A DNA stretch of 64,000 nucleotides from Closterium sp. Naga37s-1 (taxonomy: Eukaryota > Streptophyta > Zygnematophyceae > Desmidiales > Closteriaceae), in contig CANJKZ010000978.1 in assembly GCA_947471745.1 (NCBI GenBank), positions 495,501 to 559,500 on the forward strand, written 5' to 3'. The first letter of the stretch is position 1; each line of letters opens with the position of its first letter. Below, piece after piece: positions 19,792 through 29,945 of this stretch. Below the pieces are notes generated by a model. The model had not been told where the DNA came from and did not search any database. It worked only from the letters and a program-made list of their open reading frames with translations. A program made the translations under genes and the position numbers.

Positions 19792-19930
19792 CTCTGCATG
19801 TGAACTGGCCATGTGGCCATTTGCTTGTGCTCAGACTGCGTGGTGACTTTGTGATCCACCCTGAGCTTGCTTTGCCTTTCTTGACTGGTCTTGTGACCAC
19901 TTGTTCTCCCCCACTTTGCCTATGGGGGTG

Positions 19931-20061
19931 TGTCAAACTTATATGCTATAGTCTATCTAGGCTATAGTGGGGTAGTTCATATAGGGTACAACACTTTTAG
20001 GTTTCCTACTTGTACCCACCTGCTTGCTAGTTCAGTCACTCATTCGTTCACTATTCTAACA
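19931..20061 (+). repeat. 3' LTR of element B (131 bp)
   Basis: TGTCAAAC...TTCTAACA, one difference by eye from the 5' copy. Followed by AGAGT, the duplicated target in A. Confidence 0.97.
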
Positions 20062-20554
20062 AGAGTCGCTGGAGCTGATCGTCTACGTGGACGCCGACGA
20101 CGCGGGCGACAAGCAAAACCGGATGAGCACAGGAGGCTACGTGTTCGTCTACGGAGGGGCCGCCATCTCCTGGTCGAGCTCGCGCATCAAGTGCGTGACA
20201 TTGTTATCGACAGAGTCAGAGTACGGGGCGGCCACGGATGCTGGCAAGGAGGGACGCCGACTTTGTTTCCTTCTTGCCGAATTCAAGCTACTCGACGCTG
20301 GGAAGCCGACCATCCTCCGCGTTGACAACAAGTCGGCAATTACAGTCGATGAGGGCTTGGGGCTGACAGGCAACCTCAAGCACATGGAGCGACGCTATGC
20401 TTGGCTGCAGTACATGGTGAGGCATGGGAAGTTTGTATTGAAGTACATCTCGACGAAGGCGCTGCATTTTCCATCTTTCAACCGGTGTTCTGTCGCCATC
20501 GGCCAAGTTCGTCTACACGACGTCGGCGACGGCGACGATGATGTGCAGCAGTAG
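20062..20554 (+). pseudogene. Element A RNase H
   Basis: Continuation of A pol after B: SLELIVYVDADDAGDKQNR (first catalytic Asp), GYVFVYGGAAISWSS, LSTESEYGAATDA (Glu), LRVDNKSAITV (Asp), GNLKHMERRYAWLQ and YISTKALHFPSF, ending at TAG 20552-20554. In relatives the segment before the end reads as QPADFLTKAL; here it is shortened to STKALHF. The acidic triad is present although the upstream polymerase box is not. 20555-20683 is untranslated and ends in a purine tract GCGGCAGGGGAG. Confidence 0.88.
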
Positions 20555-20683
20555 GTGCCGTGCCCTTCTGCACGACTGGTGCGGTGATGGCGTGCTGTGT
20601 GTGGGATGCACGCCAAGGACGAGTTTTCTCCGTGGAGTACTGCCGTGTGGGCTGGAGGCCCAAGCGTGAGCGCGGCAGGGGAG

Positions 20684-21622
20684 TGTTAACGAGAGTGGAG
20701 TGTTGGCCCCGCCCTCGCTTGGGCAACGCCGACGATTGGTCGGATGTACGGGAGTAGCAGCCGACCGTTCATAGTGGAAGAGCTGCTTGACAGGCTTCGT
20801 CGAGCTGTTGGGGACCGCTGTGATGTTGCTGTCGATCAGGGAGCTCGACAGCTGCAACTATCAGGTCAAGGCGACGGGTGGGCCATCGACCAGGAGGGGC
20901 TGTTCGACCTGGAGGTCGACGGAGCAGTCCGTCGACCTAAGAAGAGAGCAGCGGTCCACGAGGGGACCTTGTCGACAACAGTTGACAGTTCTGGTCGACG
21001 GAAGGGGTCCGTCGACCAAGGGGTAGCTCGACGGGAGCTGTGGTCGACCAAGGGCACCTGCGGTTGTCCAGGTCGACCGGGTAACCTGCTCAGCGAGTTC
21101 TGTGGAGGCACGCAAACGTCGTCGAGGTCGCGATGGCGAAGGCGATTTCGGGTTGGTATCCCAAAGTCGATGTGGCTCGTCAGGTGCGGACAACAGCCGA
21201 CGGATGCACAACGGTGCAAGTCGGGCCAATCGTCCGTGCACATCTGCGAGCGTGCGCACTGCTGTCTTCTACAGAGCAACGCTGGACAGCCGCTCCACTG
21301 CAGCGTTGGCACACTGTCGACCTGCTGTGTTGGCAGGTCGCCCTTCTGCAGTGCTGGCGCGGCTCCTCTACGCAACGCTGGCAGGTGGTCGACCATGCTG
21401 TGTTGTCGGTCGTCCAGGCTAGCTGCAGAGTTGATATGTGCCTGATGTAGTCATTGTTGTCATTGCTTGTTCAACAATTCTGTAATTCCAACTTTGCTAG
21501 TGGAAACTCTTGCCGATTTCTCCCGTGATTGTGCAAGGACCTAGGCAAAGCTTCGATCACTCCTAGTAGTTCGTGCCAACACCGTAGTCTAGCTCACAAC
21601 CGTTGTAGAGTGAATCTGCGCA
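20684..21622 (+). repeat. 3' LTR of element A (939 bp)
   Basis: Starts TGTTAAC directly after a purine tract (20672-20683) and ends GAATCTGCGCA. The last 119 bp match window positions 1-121. The LTR body is rich in GTCGAC motifs and is homologous to the LTR of fragment P (37890-38889, minus), which shares GGCCCCGCCCTCGCTTGGG near the start. Confidence 0.9.
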
Positions 21623-22670
21623 AGTTCGTGTGCACGTCATGAGGTACATGAGGCATCCCACAAGCTCTTGATACGGACCACTCGGCTCTACGGACTCGTC
21701 CGAAGGTGGAGCTGAGAGCGAGTGGCCGGTAGACAGAGGAGTGGGCTGTGGCGAGGAGAATTCGAAACCGAAGCGCTGAAGGACCTGGTGCACCATGTGT
21801 GACTGAGTAAGTGTGATGGTGCGCCGTGCTCTGTCCCGGGTGATCTGCAAGCCAAGATAGCTGCGCAGCTCACCGTGGTCAATGCAGGTGTGTCTCTTCT
21901 GCAGCTCCGACTTCACAAGGGTCAGTGCCTTGGTGTCAGCAGTGGCAAAGACCAGGTCGTCGACGTAGACGAGGATGTAGAATGGTGGCAGTGGCGTGTC
22001 GGTGAGTAGAAACAGCGTCGGGTCAGCAGTAGATGGAGTAAACCCCAGAGCCGCAAATATAGTCCTCAGTGTGTCGTGCCACTCACGAGGCGTCTGGCAG
22101 AGACCGTAGACTGGCCGCCGGAGGCTCCACTGGGTACCTGCAGGAAACGACCCAGTGAAGCCAGGTGGGCGGCGCAGCCAGATCTCCTCGTGCAGGCTGC
22201 CCTGCAAGAAAGCTGTGCTGAATTCCAGAGAGTGCAACTCGTAGTCACGCTGAGCAGCGTTGTGCAGCAACACCCGAAGAGTAGTCATCTTCGGGGTAAG
22301 GGAGAAGGACTGGAAGTAGTCGACCCCCTGTCGCTGACTGAAGCCTCGAGCAACGTAACGTGCCTTGAAGGCAGGCGGAGAACCCGGCGGTCGCTTCACC
22401 CTGAAAATCCACATGCCATTGACAATGTTCGCCCAAGACGGGGGAACTGCGTCGTCGTAAGTGCCTGTGGACTTCCAGGATGCCATCTCCGCATCCATGG
22501 CTGTCTGCCACAGAGGAGTAAGGACCCGTAATCGCCTCTGCGTAAGAGCGCAAGGTCAGGATGTCTGGTGCATCCGGGTCTCCCTCAGGGGCAAGCAGCA
22601 TGGAAGCGAAACGAGGTACAGCAGCTGCAAGACACTCAAAGTCCTCTTGCCTGTCCTCAAGGACGTCCAT
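21623..22670 (-). pseudogene. Element E reverse transcriptase, truncated
   Basis: Reading leftward from 22670: DILTLRSYAEAITGPYSS, then a 2-bp loss near 22510 shifts the frame. The polymerase follows from 22498: MDAEMASWKSTGTYDDA, FRVKRPPGSPPAFKAR, LEFSTAFLQGSLHEE, VYGLCQTPREWHDTL, an intact YVDDLVF box (about 21960), ITRDRARRTITLTQ and MYLMTCTR. There element A begins, so part of the connection and all RNase H are lost from this window. Confidence 0.9.
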
Positions 22671-23994
22671 GCCAAGAGCACACTCACCCCCGATGGACGG
22701 AGGACTGGCAGACTCAGCAACAAGAGCAGTGGCGTAGTCTAGACGACAGGCAGCAGCAAGGTCAACCAGCTCAGCAACGAGGGCAGACGCAGCAGTGGAC
22801 TCAAACTAGGCGTCAGTGACAACAATGGCAAGAAGACGAGAGACAGTGCGACTGGCAACACGAGCGCAAGCATACTATGCTCTGTAAGGACGAGACGCAA
22901 GCACACTATGCTCTGTAAGACCGCCGACTTGCTCAATGTAAGGAGAAGGAGCAGGCAGTGCGGAGGCTGGCTGTAACAGCGGCTTCGACTTGTCAGGCGA
23001 TGGACACAGTAAGGGAGGAGTAAGGCAAGGAGAAGACGGTACACCAAGAACCTGCTGATGCAGGGGAACGAAGTACGGTCGCGGCCGCACATTAACGCCA
23101 GCACCTCCAGCTCCAGGGTCAACAGCTCCAGCTCCTGCAGCTCCAGCGCCTCCCGCGCCAGTGCCTCCAGCTCAAGCGCCCACAGCTCCAGCTCCATCAG
23201 CCCCAGAAGCTCCAGGCTCCGTAGGGTCTCCAGCTCCAGCTCCCCCAACACCACCAGTCCCGGCAGCTCCAGTACCCCTGGTACGAGCACCTCCAGGACC
23301 AGCAGCTGCAGCACCTCCGGTACCACCAGCTCCAGCAGTAACTCCAACACCTCCAGCTCCAGTGTCTCCAGGGGCAAAGTCTCCAGCTCCTGCAGCTCCA
23401 CTCCAAAGGCGGGTGCGCTGAGCAAACCACTCGCGCAGCTGCTGCGGGGAGAGAGGCTCCGGCTGGGGAGACAGTCGTGGCGAAGCACCCGCAGGACCTC
23501 CAAAAGAAGCAGTACACCTCGGCTCAGCACCCCCAGACTCCACACCCTCAGACTCAGCACCCCCAGGCTCCACACCCTCAAGCTCAGCACCCGCAGACTC
23601 CACACCCGCAAGCTCCGCACCCCCAAGCTCCGCACCCCCAAGCTCCGCACCCCCAAGCTCAGCACCCCCAGACCCGGCACCCTCAGACTCAGCACCCCCA
23701 GGCTCCGCACCCCCAGACGCAGCACCCCCAGACGCAGCACCTCGAGCAGCACCTGAGTCGACAGCTACCTGAACAGGCTTAGGACCAGGGAGAGGGTCTA
23801 CCTGAGACACACCTGAGGGAGCAGGACCCTGGGGGGGGGAGGGGGTGTACCGGAGGGGGACCTGGAGCAAGGAAGAGCGGCGGGGGTGGGGGAGGGGCAA
23901 AACGGTAGGGGAAGAGACGGTAAAAGGGAACCGACTCGTCAAACGTGACATCCTGAGAGGGGAGGACACGGGGCGAGGTGGGGTGGTAAAACTG
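22671..23994 (-). pseudogene. Element E repetitive linker
   Basis: Region between integrase and reverse transcriptase, frame-broken. On the minus strand it encodes GAEPGGAESEGAGSGGAELGG-type repeats (about 23500-23760; tandem units like GCTCCGCACCCCCAA on the plus strand) and Gly-Ala-rich segments (about 23090-23410). Further down is VRPRPYFVPLHQQVLG, the conserved proline-rich end of the linker. Function in the polyprotein is unknown; it is compositionally disordered. Confidence 0.75.
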
Positions 23995-25032
23995 CTAGCC
24001 AAGCGCGTCAGGGGAAAAGCCAAGGAAGGTGCAGGGAATAGCGCGGGCGGAGAGCTTGTCCGCGGACGTATTGCGAACCAAGGCACGAAAGCCCCAGACC
24101 CGGAACACCGACGCATCGCCAACCTTCCCCGTCCAACACAGTTTAGGCGAGGTCTCCAGCAAGGAGACACGGTGCCAGTGGTTGAGCTGATGCGTCGCGT
24201 TCCGGACCGCAAACGGCCACAGAAAATGGGGAGTAGCCGCATGGATCATGGAGGTACGAGCGACCTCCATGACTAAGCCAATGCGGCGCTCAGCAATCCC
24301 ATTTTGCAGAGGGGAGTCCGGAAGTGTGAACGACTGGAGAATGCCCTCCTCACGACAGAAGTCCCGTAAGAGGTCGGAGGAGATCTCACCACCTCTGTCA
24401 GAGTGCAGATGCAGGACAGGAAGATCCGCACGGATCCGCTCGCGGAGCTGGAGACGGACTGCGCAGAGCCAAGGGATCAAGACATCCGGGACCTGACCCT
24501 TGCTGCGCAAGGGGAAGACCGTGGTGTACCGCGTGTAGTCGTCAACAACCAGCAGAAAGTAGCGCTCGCGGTCCTGTCCACTGACGCGGGCTGGGCCCCA
24601 CACGTCCATGTGGAGAGTCTGCAGGGGAGCAATCGTCGGGGGAAACGAGGAGGGGTGAGGAGCGGCGCGCTGCCACCCCTCAACGCAAGGAAGGCAGGGT
24701 GGGGCAGGCGAGGGCGGGAGGGGAGGCAGAGACCTGGGAAGACCAGAGACAAGGAGGCGGGAGTGCATGCCACGAAGGCGTGGCAGGGAGGCGTGACCCA
24801 GACGGTGGTGCCACTGAAGAGTCTGGTGCGACAGGAGGCGACACGAGCAAGGGGGTGCTACCTGACCTGACGCGGACACCTGGGCAGACGTAGCTACTTG
24901 AGGAGGCTCGGTAGCCAGTGTGTACACACTCGATCCTGGCCGACGATTGAACATGGCCAGGTGACGGCCCGTCCGTGTACACGTGCAGATCGACACACGC
25001 TGACCCCTAGGAGTGGTGGTAGTGACCATCAC
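23995..25032 (-). pseudogene. Element E integrase
   Basis: 345-codon frame. It holds the region after the protease (RVSICTCTRTGRHLAMF), the zinc domain (WHHRLGHASLPRLRG ... CLPCVEG) and the core with Asp in LHMDVWGP, VVDDYTRY, Asp in LHSDRGGEI and Glu in NGIAERRIG, the last two 35 residues apart. It ends after SADKLSARAIPCTFLGFSPDALG at a TAG where relatives read GWQFYHP. The catalytic triad is intact, so this is one of the least damaged parts of E. Confidence 0.88.
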
Positions 25033-25035
25033 GTC

Positions 25036-25401
25036 CTAGAGGGCAGCGGTACTCACCAAGTTCGTAGAGAACGAGGGGAGGTGAAGGCCTGATAGTGAGC
25101 CGGATGGAAACACCGGACACGGGAGCTCAGTGGAGGAACGGGCGAGGACTGGGCCCCCAAAATCAGCCAGCCTGACCGGTACAGGTGCAGAGAGAGGGGT
25201 GAGGGTGGTGCTGTCGCGAAAGAAACAGCGTGAGGCACCTGATTCAAGTGTGAAGGTGTGCAAGGCCCCAGCAGGCGCAGTACTAGGGAGATTAGACTCA
25301 CTAGCACCTAGAGCAGCAGCCTCTATACCTGGATCAGGCGGCACACACAGGTAACAGTCACCCTCAGCACTAACAGACAAAGCATACATAGCAGCAAGCA
25401 T
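25036..25401 (-). pseudogene. Element E protease with altered active site
   Basis: Short frame MYALSVSAEGDCYLCVPPDPG ... SFSTNLVSTAAL between gag and integrase. The aspartic protease motif reads FTLESGASRCFF; all relatives have FTLDSGAS, so the catalytic Asp is Glu here. A TAG at 25036-25038 separates it from the integrase frame. Both changes predict no processing from this copy. Confidence 0.85.
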
Positions 25402-26673
25402 AACATCATAGTCTAGGACAAAGATAGCGACTCCAGACCTAAGCAGCTCTGCCCAGCGGGAGCAATCGGCCTCGTCACCAAACTCTGCGCGCCAAGCGTC
25501 GTCGAGGCGGGAGAAGCAGCGGTGCTGAATGTGAGGCTTCCTTCATGTGTGACCAGCATGGTCACCCGTGCGAATGACATACGGGCAGCTAGCACTACCC
25601 CCAGACGCCCCACGCTGAGCACACCATTCACGAAGCTGCTGGGGTGACAGGGTCTCGCCCCGACGCTGCTGCTGCTGCTGCCTCGGGCCTCCTCCAGAAC
25701 CTCCACGCTGAGCTCCAATCCGACCGCCACCACTCCCACCGCTGCCACTACCGCCACTCCCACCGCTCCCTCCACCGCCGCCACCAAAGCCCCCACTCCC
25801 GCCACCACTCCCACTACCACCACCACCTCCACTGCCTCCACCACCTCCACCGTTGCCCCCACCACCACCCCCGCTGCCACCGCCACCACCCCTGCCACCC
25901 TTGCCCTTGCTGTTGCGGCACTTCGCACTAGCAGAAGCAGCCCTGACGTCCTCAGCACCAGGGATGTCAGCAGCAGAGGCGTAGGAGGGAGCAAGGGGGG
26001 AGGGAGAGCACCCCTCAAAGAAGGGCGTGCGCGGAGTGCCACGAGCAGCACCTACAGCGACTACACTAGTCTCAGCTGCAAGGAGGTGCTGCTCGAGAAG
26101 GTCAACAGTGAGGGCTGTGGGATCAAGTGCGAGAAAGTGGTCCCCGACAGCGCGAAGAGAGTCAGGGAGGCGGGTGACTATGTAGTAAAGAGTGATGTAT
26201 ATCGGGGGTGGGTTCTTGGTAAGGAACTCTGCTGGGAGGGCAGCGCGATAGCGAGCGTCGCTAGTGCGAAGGTGGGAAACCAGGTCCTCTACTGTGGCAA
26301 AAGCGGACAGCTCGGGGAACAGGTAGGGCAGTAGAAGGCGGCCTAGAGCAGCAGTGGCAGGCGAGGAGTAGCAAGTGTCGACAGCGTCGTACAGGGCCTA
26401 AGCTGTCCTGTGCTGTTTGAAGTGAGCACACTCGACTAACGGCAGGTGGTTGCGAATAGCTAAGCGGGCAGCAGCGTCGCGAGTAAGCCACTGTGAGCGA
26501 GTCGCACAGTCAGCTGTGGTGGGAGGGGCAGGAGCAGCACCAGACGTGTGGTCAAGCAACGAAACGCTGTCCCTAGAGTCGCTCAGTAGGTACAGCTGCA
26601 GGTCGTCAAGCCACGTGTCAAACTGGATTGGACGGCCCTCATGATCAAATGCTAGAACTCGGAGAGAAGCCAT
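25402..26673 (-). pseudogene. Element E gag
   Basis: Starts at 26673 with MASLRVLAFDHEGRPIQFD and proceeds TWLDDLQLYLLSD and RLAIRNHLPLVECAHF to a TAG near 26398, where J has the codon for Gln before ALYDAV. Downstream parts are present in other frames: NPPPIYITLYYIVTRLPDSL (about 26170-26220), a basic KCRNSKGKGG stretch and a Gly tract (about 25730-25910). The segment that holds the C-X13-C-X3-H-X4-C motif in J is also recognisable (about 25520-25600). At least one frameshift is present. Gag of E and J (FDHEGRPIQFDTWLDDLQLYLLSD) forms a subgroup distinct from B, C, G and M (FDAEGRAVDFDVW). Confidence 0.8.
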
Positions 26674-27638
26674 AGTGGCGCAGCACGCAAAGCGAGGAGA
26701 AGCAGGGCAGTGCAGAGTACAGGGCAGGCAGCAGCAAGGGACAGTGAGAGGGCTGCAAGAGGCAGCTAGCAGAGCAGCAGGGGCGGCTAGAGGACCACCA
26801 GGGACTAGGGGCGAAGGGCCAGGGCCTAAGGGGGGGCGACGGGCCTAGGGGCGACGGGCGTCTGGCCTGGGCCTAGGGGCGAAGGGCGACGGGCCGGGGC
26901 TAGGGGCGACGGTCGACGGGGCCGGGGCCTAGGGGCGACGGGCCGAGGGGCGACGGGCGACGGGCAACGAGCCGGGGCCGGGGCCTAGGGGTGTCGGGCG
27001 ACGGGCCAGGGCTAGGGGCGACGGGCACGGGCCCGGGCTAGGGGCGACGGTCGACGGGGCCGGGGCCTAGGGGCGACGGGCCGAGGGGCGACTATCGACG
27101 GGCCGGGGCCTAGGGATGCTGGGCGACGGGCCGGGGCTAGGGGTGACGGGCGCGAGCCTAGGGGTGAAGGGCGACGGGCCGGGGCGTAGGGGCGTCGGCC
27201 GCGGGCCTAGGGGCGTAGGGGCATCGGTCGCAGGCCAAGGGGCGACGGGCGACGGGCCGGGGCCTAGGGGCGTCGGGCACGAGCCTAGGGGCGAAGGGCG
27301 ACGGGCCGGGGTGTAGGGGCGTCGGTCGCGGGCCTAGGGGCGTAGGGCGACGGGCCGGGGCCTAGGGGCGTCGGGCAACGGGCCGAGGCTAGGGGCGACG
27401 GGCATGGGCCTAGGGGCGTCGGGCGTCGAGCGATGGGCCGAGGCTAGGGGCGACGGGCGCAGGCCTAGGGGCGACGGGGGACGGGCCGGGGCCTAGGAAC
27501 GACGGGCGACAGGCCAGGGCTAGGGGCCGCACGAGGGCGGCGCACTGGGCAGCAAGAGCGGCACGAGGGTCGCTAGGGGCGGCTATTGGGGCAGCGCAGT
27601 GGTGGGCCCAAGCAAAAAAAAACGGTCCTAGTGAAGGA
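26674..27638 (-). repeat. GC-rich repeat leader of element E
   Basis: Between gag and the primer site. From about 26810 to 27540 the plus strand shows imperfect units of CCTAGGGGCGACGGGCCGGG, i.e. C-rich on the sense strand of E. Near the LTR lie a GGGCCCACCA box, a T run and the hairpin GGTCCTTCACTAGGACC. Confidence 0.85.
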
Positions 27639-27653
27639 CCTGCTCTGAAACCA
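27639..27653 (-). promoter_or_regulatory. Primer binding site of element E
   Basis: On the minus strand TGGTTTCAGAGCAGG follows the LTR end TCTAACA; it matches the initiator tRNA-Met site with one change. Confidence 0.82.
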
Positions 27654-27785
27654 TGTTAGAAAAATGAACGAGAATGAATGAACTATGAAAGAGTTGGGTA
27701 CAAGTACTAACCCTAATTGGGTTGTACCCCTTATGGGCTACCCCACTATAGCCTACACAAATGTAAGCACTATGACATTCTCACA
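27654..27785 (-). repeat. 5' LTR of element E (132 bp)
   Basis: Minus strand TGTGAGAATG...TTTTTCTAACA, with the shared core TAGGCTATAGTGGGGTA and a GGGGTACAACCCAATTAGGG box. Flanked on its outer side by GCCGG of element F. Confidence 0.93.
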
Positions 27786-29460
27786 GCCGGACCTCTTCCC
27801 TACTGTTCGGTACCCATTCCGATGGACGACGAAAATCCTCGCGAAAGCATCAACGCCGGAGTCTACTATGACTTCGCCGACAACGGTTACGTTAAACCAC
27901 AGCCGGTCAACACAAACGTTTCAGAACGCATAGGCCTCAACTTCTTACCTGATCCAGAAGCGGGAGACGAAGCAGATTATCCCGATGACCCAAATTTCCC
28001 TCGCTACACACAGAGTGGGCTGCAGATTCTTGGGCTCGTATCCGCAGTCCATGGCGCACCAGTGCCGCGAGAGCCTGCCACGGTTCAGCAGGCTCTGGGG
28101 GGGGAGCACAAGGAAAAATGGCGCGAAGCCATGGACAGGGAATTAAAATTGCTGGAAGACAGAAACACCTGGAAGATAGTACCCATCGGAGTGGCACGCA
28201 ACAAAACCATTCTCACGGGAAAGTGGGTCTTCCGTGTGAAAATGGCAGCTGACAGGACAATCGTCAAATTCAAAGCATGATGGGTCATCCGTGGCTTCAA
28301 TCAAGAGCATGGGCGAGACTTCATCGAGACTTTCGCGCAAGTCGGCCCATATACCTCCTTGCGAATTCTCCTCGCAATAGCCGCCATGAAGCAGAAGAAG
28401 CTCCGCCAAATCGACGTAGCTAACGCGTTCCTCTACGCTCCTGTCGACGCCGAAATCTTTGTCGGGCAACCACACGGATCAAACACAGACCCTAAATCAA
28501 GTCTGTCAGCTGGTGAAATCCTTGTACGGCATCAAGCAAGCTCCGCGGTTGTGGCAGCAGTACCTACACACCCGACTAATCAGCATCGGCCTTCAGCAAT
28601 TACCACACGACCAGGGCATGTACAGGCTCACAAAGGAAGCCGAGTACATTCTACTCATCATGTATGTAGATGGCCTACTCTACATAGGCTCCACCGATGG
28701 CATCACCAACTGGTTTGAAGGGGAGCTGCAACAGGACCTCTCACTCACGGTTTCTTCTACCGTGACCCGGTACCTCGGACTCAACATTCTAGATGGAGAG
28801 AACGCGATCTACCTCAGCACCGCAAAATGCGCCGACACCATCACAAATCGCTTCGGACTAACGCCAGCCTCCATTTCCATGCCCTACCGCTACACCGCGG
28901 GAAATAACCAAGAAAGAACCAACCTGCCTGGACCTGTCGGCCTACGCTACTACCAACAAAAATTGGGCTGTCTACTCTTCGCAGCCGTCACCTGCCGACC
29001 GGATCTGTCATACTCAGCGAGTCAGCTTGCTACCCACCTCAAGCAAACCGAAGCAGAGCATATGGCCTACCTCGTCAGCACGCCAACGATCGGCCTAACC
29101 TACCACAAGACTGGAACCACTACTCTAAAACTAATCGGCTACGTGGATGCTGAACACGCAAGCGATTCTGATAACAGGCGATCGCGCACCGGCTACATCT
29201 ATCGACTTGAGCCCGTCGGACTTATCTCGTGGCAGTCGAGCAAACAATAACTAATTGCACTCTCCTCTGCTGAAGTCGAATGCATTGCACTCTGCTCAGC
29301 CACCAAGGAAGGACTGTACCTTCGCGAACTACTGGAAGAAGAAAAGATGGCTCAGTTACCAAGCTTCTCCCTCTTCTGCGACAACCAATCTGCAATTCAC
29401 ATAGCGAACAAGAGCGGGTTCGCGAACCAAACGAAGCACATTGCCCTATGCTACTTCTTC
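27786..29460 (+). pseudogene. Element F reverse transcriptase and RNase H
   Basis: Begins in the linker (NAGVYYDFADNGY), then AVHGAPVPREPATVQQALGG, KWREAMDRELKLLEDRNTW and GKWVFRVKM to a TGA at 28278 in place of Arg. WVIRGFNQEHGRDFIETF and IDVANAFLYAPVDAEIF follow. A frameshift lies near 28480-28505 before LVKSLYGIKQAPRLW. The polymerase box is YVDGLLYIG, with the second catalytic Asp replaced by Gly. RNase H is seen as YVDAEHASD, TGYIYRLEPVGLISWQSSKQ, TAA at 29248, then LSSAEVECIALCSA and FCDNQSAIHIAN. It stops at the insertion at 29461. Clearly dead; residues suggest a TNT1-like lineage separate from the short-LTR group. Confidence 0.87.
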
Positions 29461-29688
29461 TGTCAAGATAGTAGAAAGGAGAGATTAGGAGGCATGCTTG
29501 GGGTTTTGGCTAGGCATGAGTGTCGAGGTAGTTTGGGCAAGGGAAAAGTGTCGAGAAAGAAGAAAGTTGAGGTTTCACTATTGAGCAAGGTACAAATAGG
29601 AAACAAGGGAGGTGCACCCCTACAGGAAATACCTCAAACACTATAGTAACTACAGCAAACAGTTTATATAATAAACATAAGTTTAAGA
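29461..29688. mobile_element. 228-bp insertion of unknown class in F
   Basis: The F RNase H reading HIALCYFF breaks at 29460 and resumes as LKDETEKGRLELSY at about 29694. The insert is flanked by TCTTC (29456-29460 and 29689-29693), a likely target duplication. It starts TGTCAAGATAG, is AT-richer than its surroundings and ends with AATAAACATAAGTTTAAGA. It could be a solo LTR or a SINE-like piece; the ends do not form a clean TG...CA pair at the duplication, so the class is open. Confidence 0.65.
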
Positions 29689-29693
29689 TCTTC

Positions 29694-29872
29694 TTGAAGG
29701 ACGAGACCGAGAAAGGGAGACTCGAGCTATCCTATTGCCCCACGTCCGAGATGGCAGCAGATTATCAGACCAAGTAACTTGGAAAGCATAAGTTCGAGTA
29801 CTGCACGCTGCTGACTGGACAGGGCCACGTCACCAGCAACGAAGGCGATGACACTCTAGAAGCGAAGGGGAG
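29694..29872 (+). pseudogene. Element F RNase H end and purine tract
   Basis: LKDETEKGRLELSYCPTSEM continues to ADYQTK and a TAA at 29775, where the usual ending is T-QAD-LTK; then KHKFEYCTLLTGQGHV to about 29880. AGCGAAGGGGAG at 29861-29872 is the polypurine tract in front of the LTR. Confidence 0.8.
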
Positions 29873-29945
29873 TGTTGGAAACATTTAGTTTGCGCTTCTG
29901 AAGTATCGAGCACTACAGCAAAAGAGAAGCATACTCACAGCGATA
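29873..29945 (+). repeat. 3' LTR of element F, first 73 bp
   Basis: TGTTGGAAAC follows the purine tract directly and runs to 29945, where a J-type LTR in minus orientation begins. The rest of the F LTR was not found in the window. Confidence 0.7.

Larger units (their letters stand above)
4352..20061 (+). mobile_element. Copia element B, split by C and by solo LTR D
   Basis: B is bounded by two 131-bp LTRs (4352-4482 and 19931-20061) and by a perfect target duplication AGAGT at 4347-4351 and 20062-20066, inside the pol gene of A. Removing C and the solo LTR with their duplications leaves about 7.3 kb, close to the 7.4 kb of intact C. The two LTRs differ by eye at one base, so insertion is recent, yet the coding region has several stops and deletions. 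B was therefore probably copied from a defective template or has decayed only in coding parts. Confidence 0.95.
1..21622 (+). mobile_element. Copia element A, old and split by element B
   Basis: A Ty1/copia element occupying 1-4351 and 20062-21622, interrupted by element B. The window opens inside its 5' LTR; the 3' LTR is complete. Gag, protease, integrase, reverse transcriptase and RNase H segments occur in copia order but carry stops, frameshifts and an internal deletion, so it is dead. The LTR parts that can be compared differ at several sites including an indel, consistent with an older insertion. It lies in the reverse transcriptase gene of minus-strand element E, whose reading resumes at 21623; the likely target duplication AGTTC is at 21623-21627 and its partner lies outside the window. 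Confidence 0.9.
21623..27785 (-). mobile_element. Copia element E, 5' two thirds, interrupted by A
   Basis: Minus-strand element with its 5' LTR at 27654-27785 and pol running leftward to 21623, where A cuts it inside the reverse transcriptase. The rest of pol and the 3' LTR must lie left of the window. The 5' LTR is followed by GCCGG (27786-27790), which begins the interrupted F sequence; the partner copy would also be outside. Gag, protease, integrase and linker all carry disabling changes. Confidence 0.9.
27786..29945 (+). mobile_element. Copia element F, 3' part (distinct family)
   Basis: Pol of a plus-strand copia element of a family different from all others here: linker end, reverse transcriptase, RNase H, purine tract and the start of a 3' LTR. 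Its 5' half is cut off by the E insertion and lies beyond the left end. At 29946 the LTR is interrupted by a J-type LTR piece. It is the outermost and probably oldest layer of the left nest; it has stops, a frameshift and a foreign 228-bp insertion. Confidence 0.88.

Noticed and set aside
23058..23756. Ser- and Thr-rich frames opposite the E linker
   Set aside because: Antisense shadow of the GAE/Gly-Ala repeats of element E.
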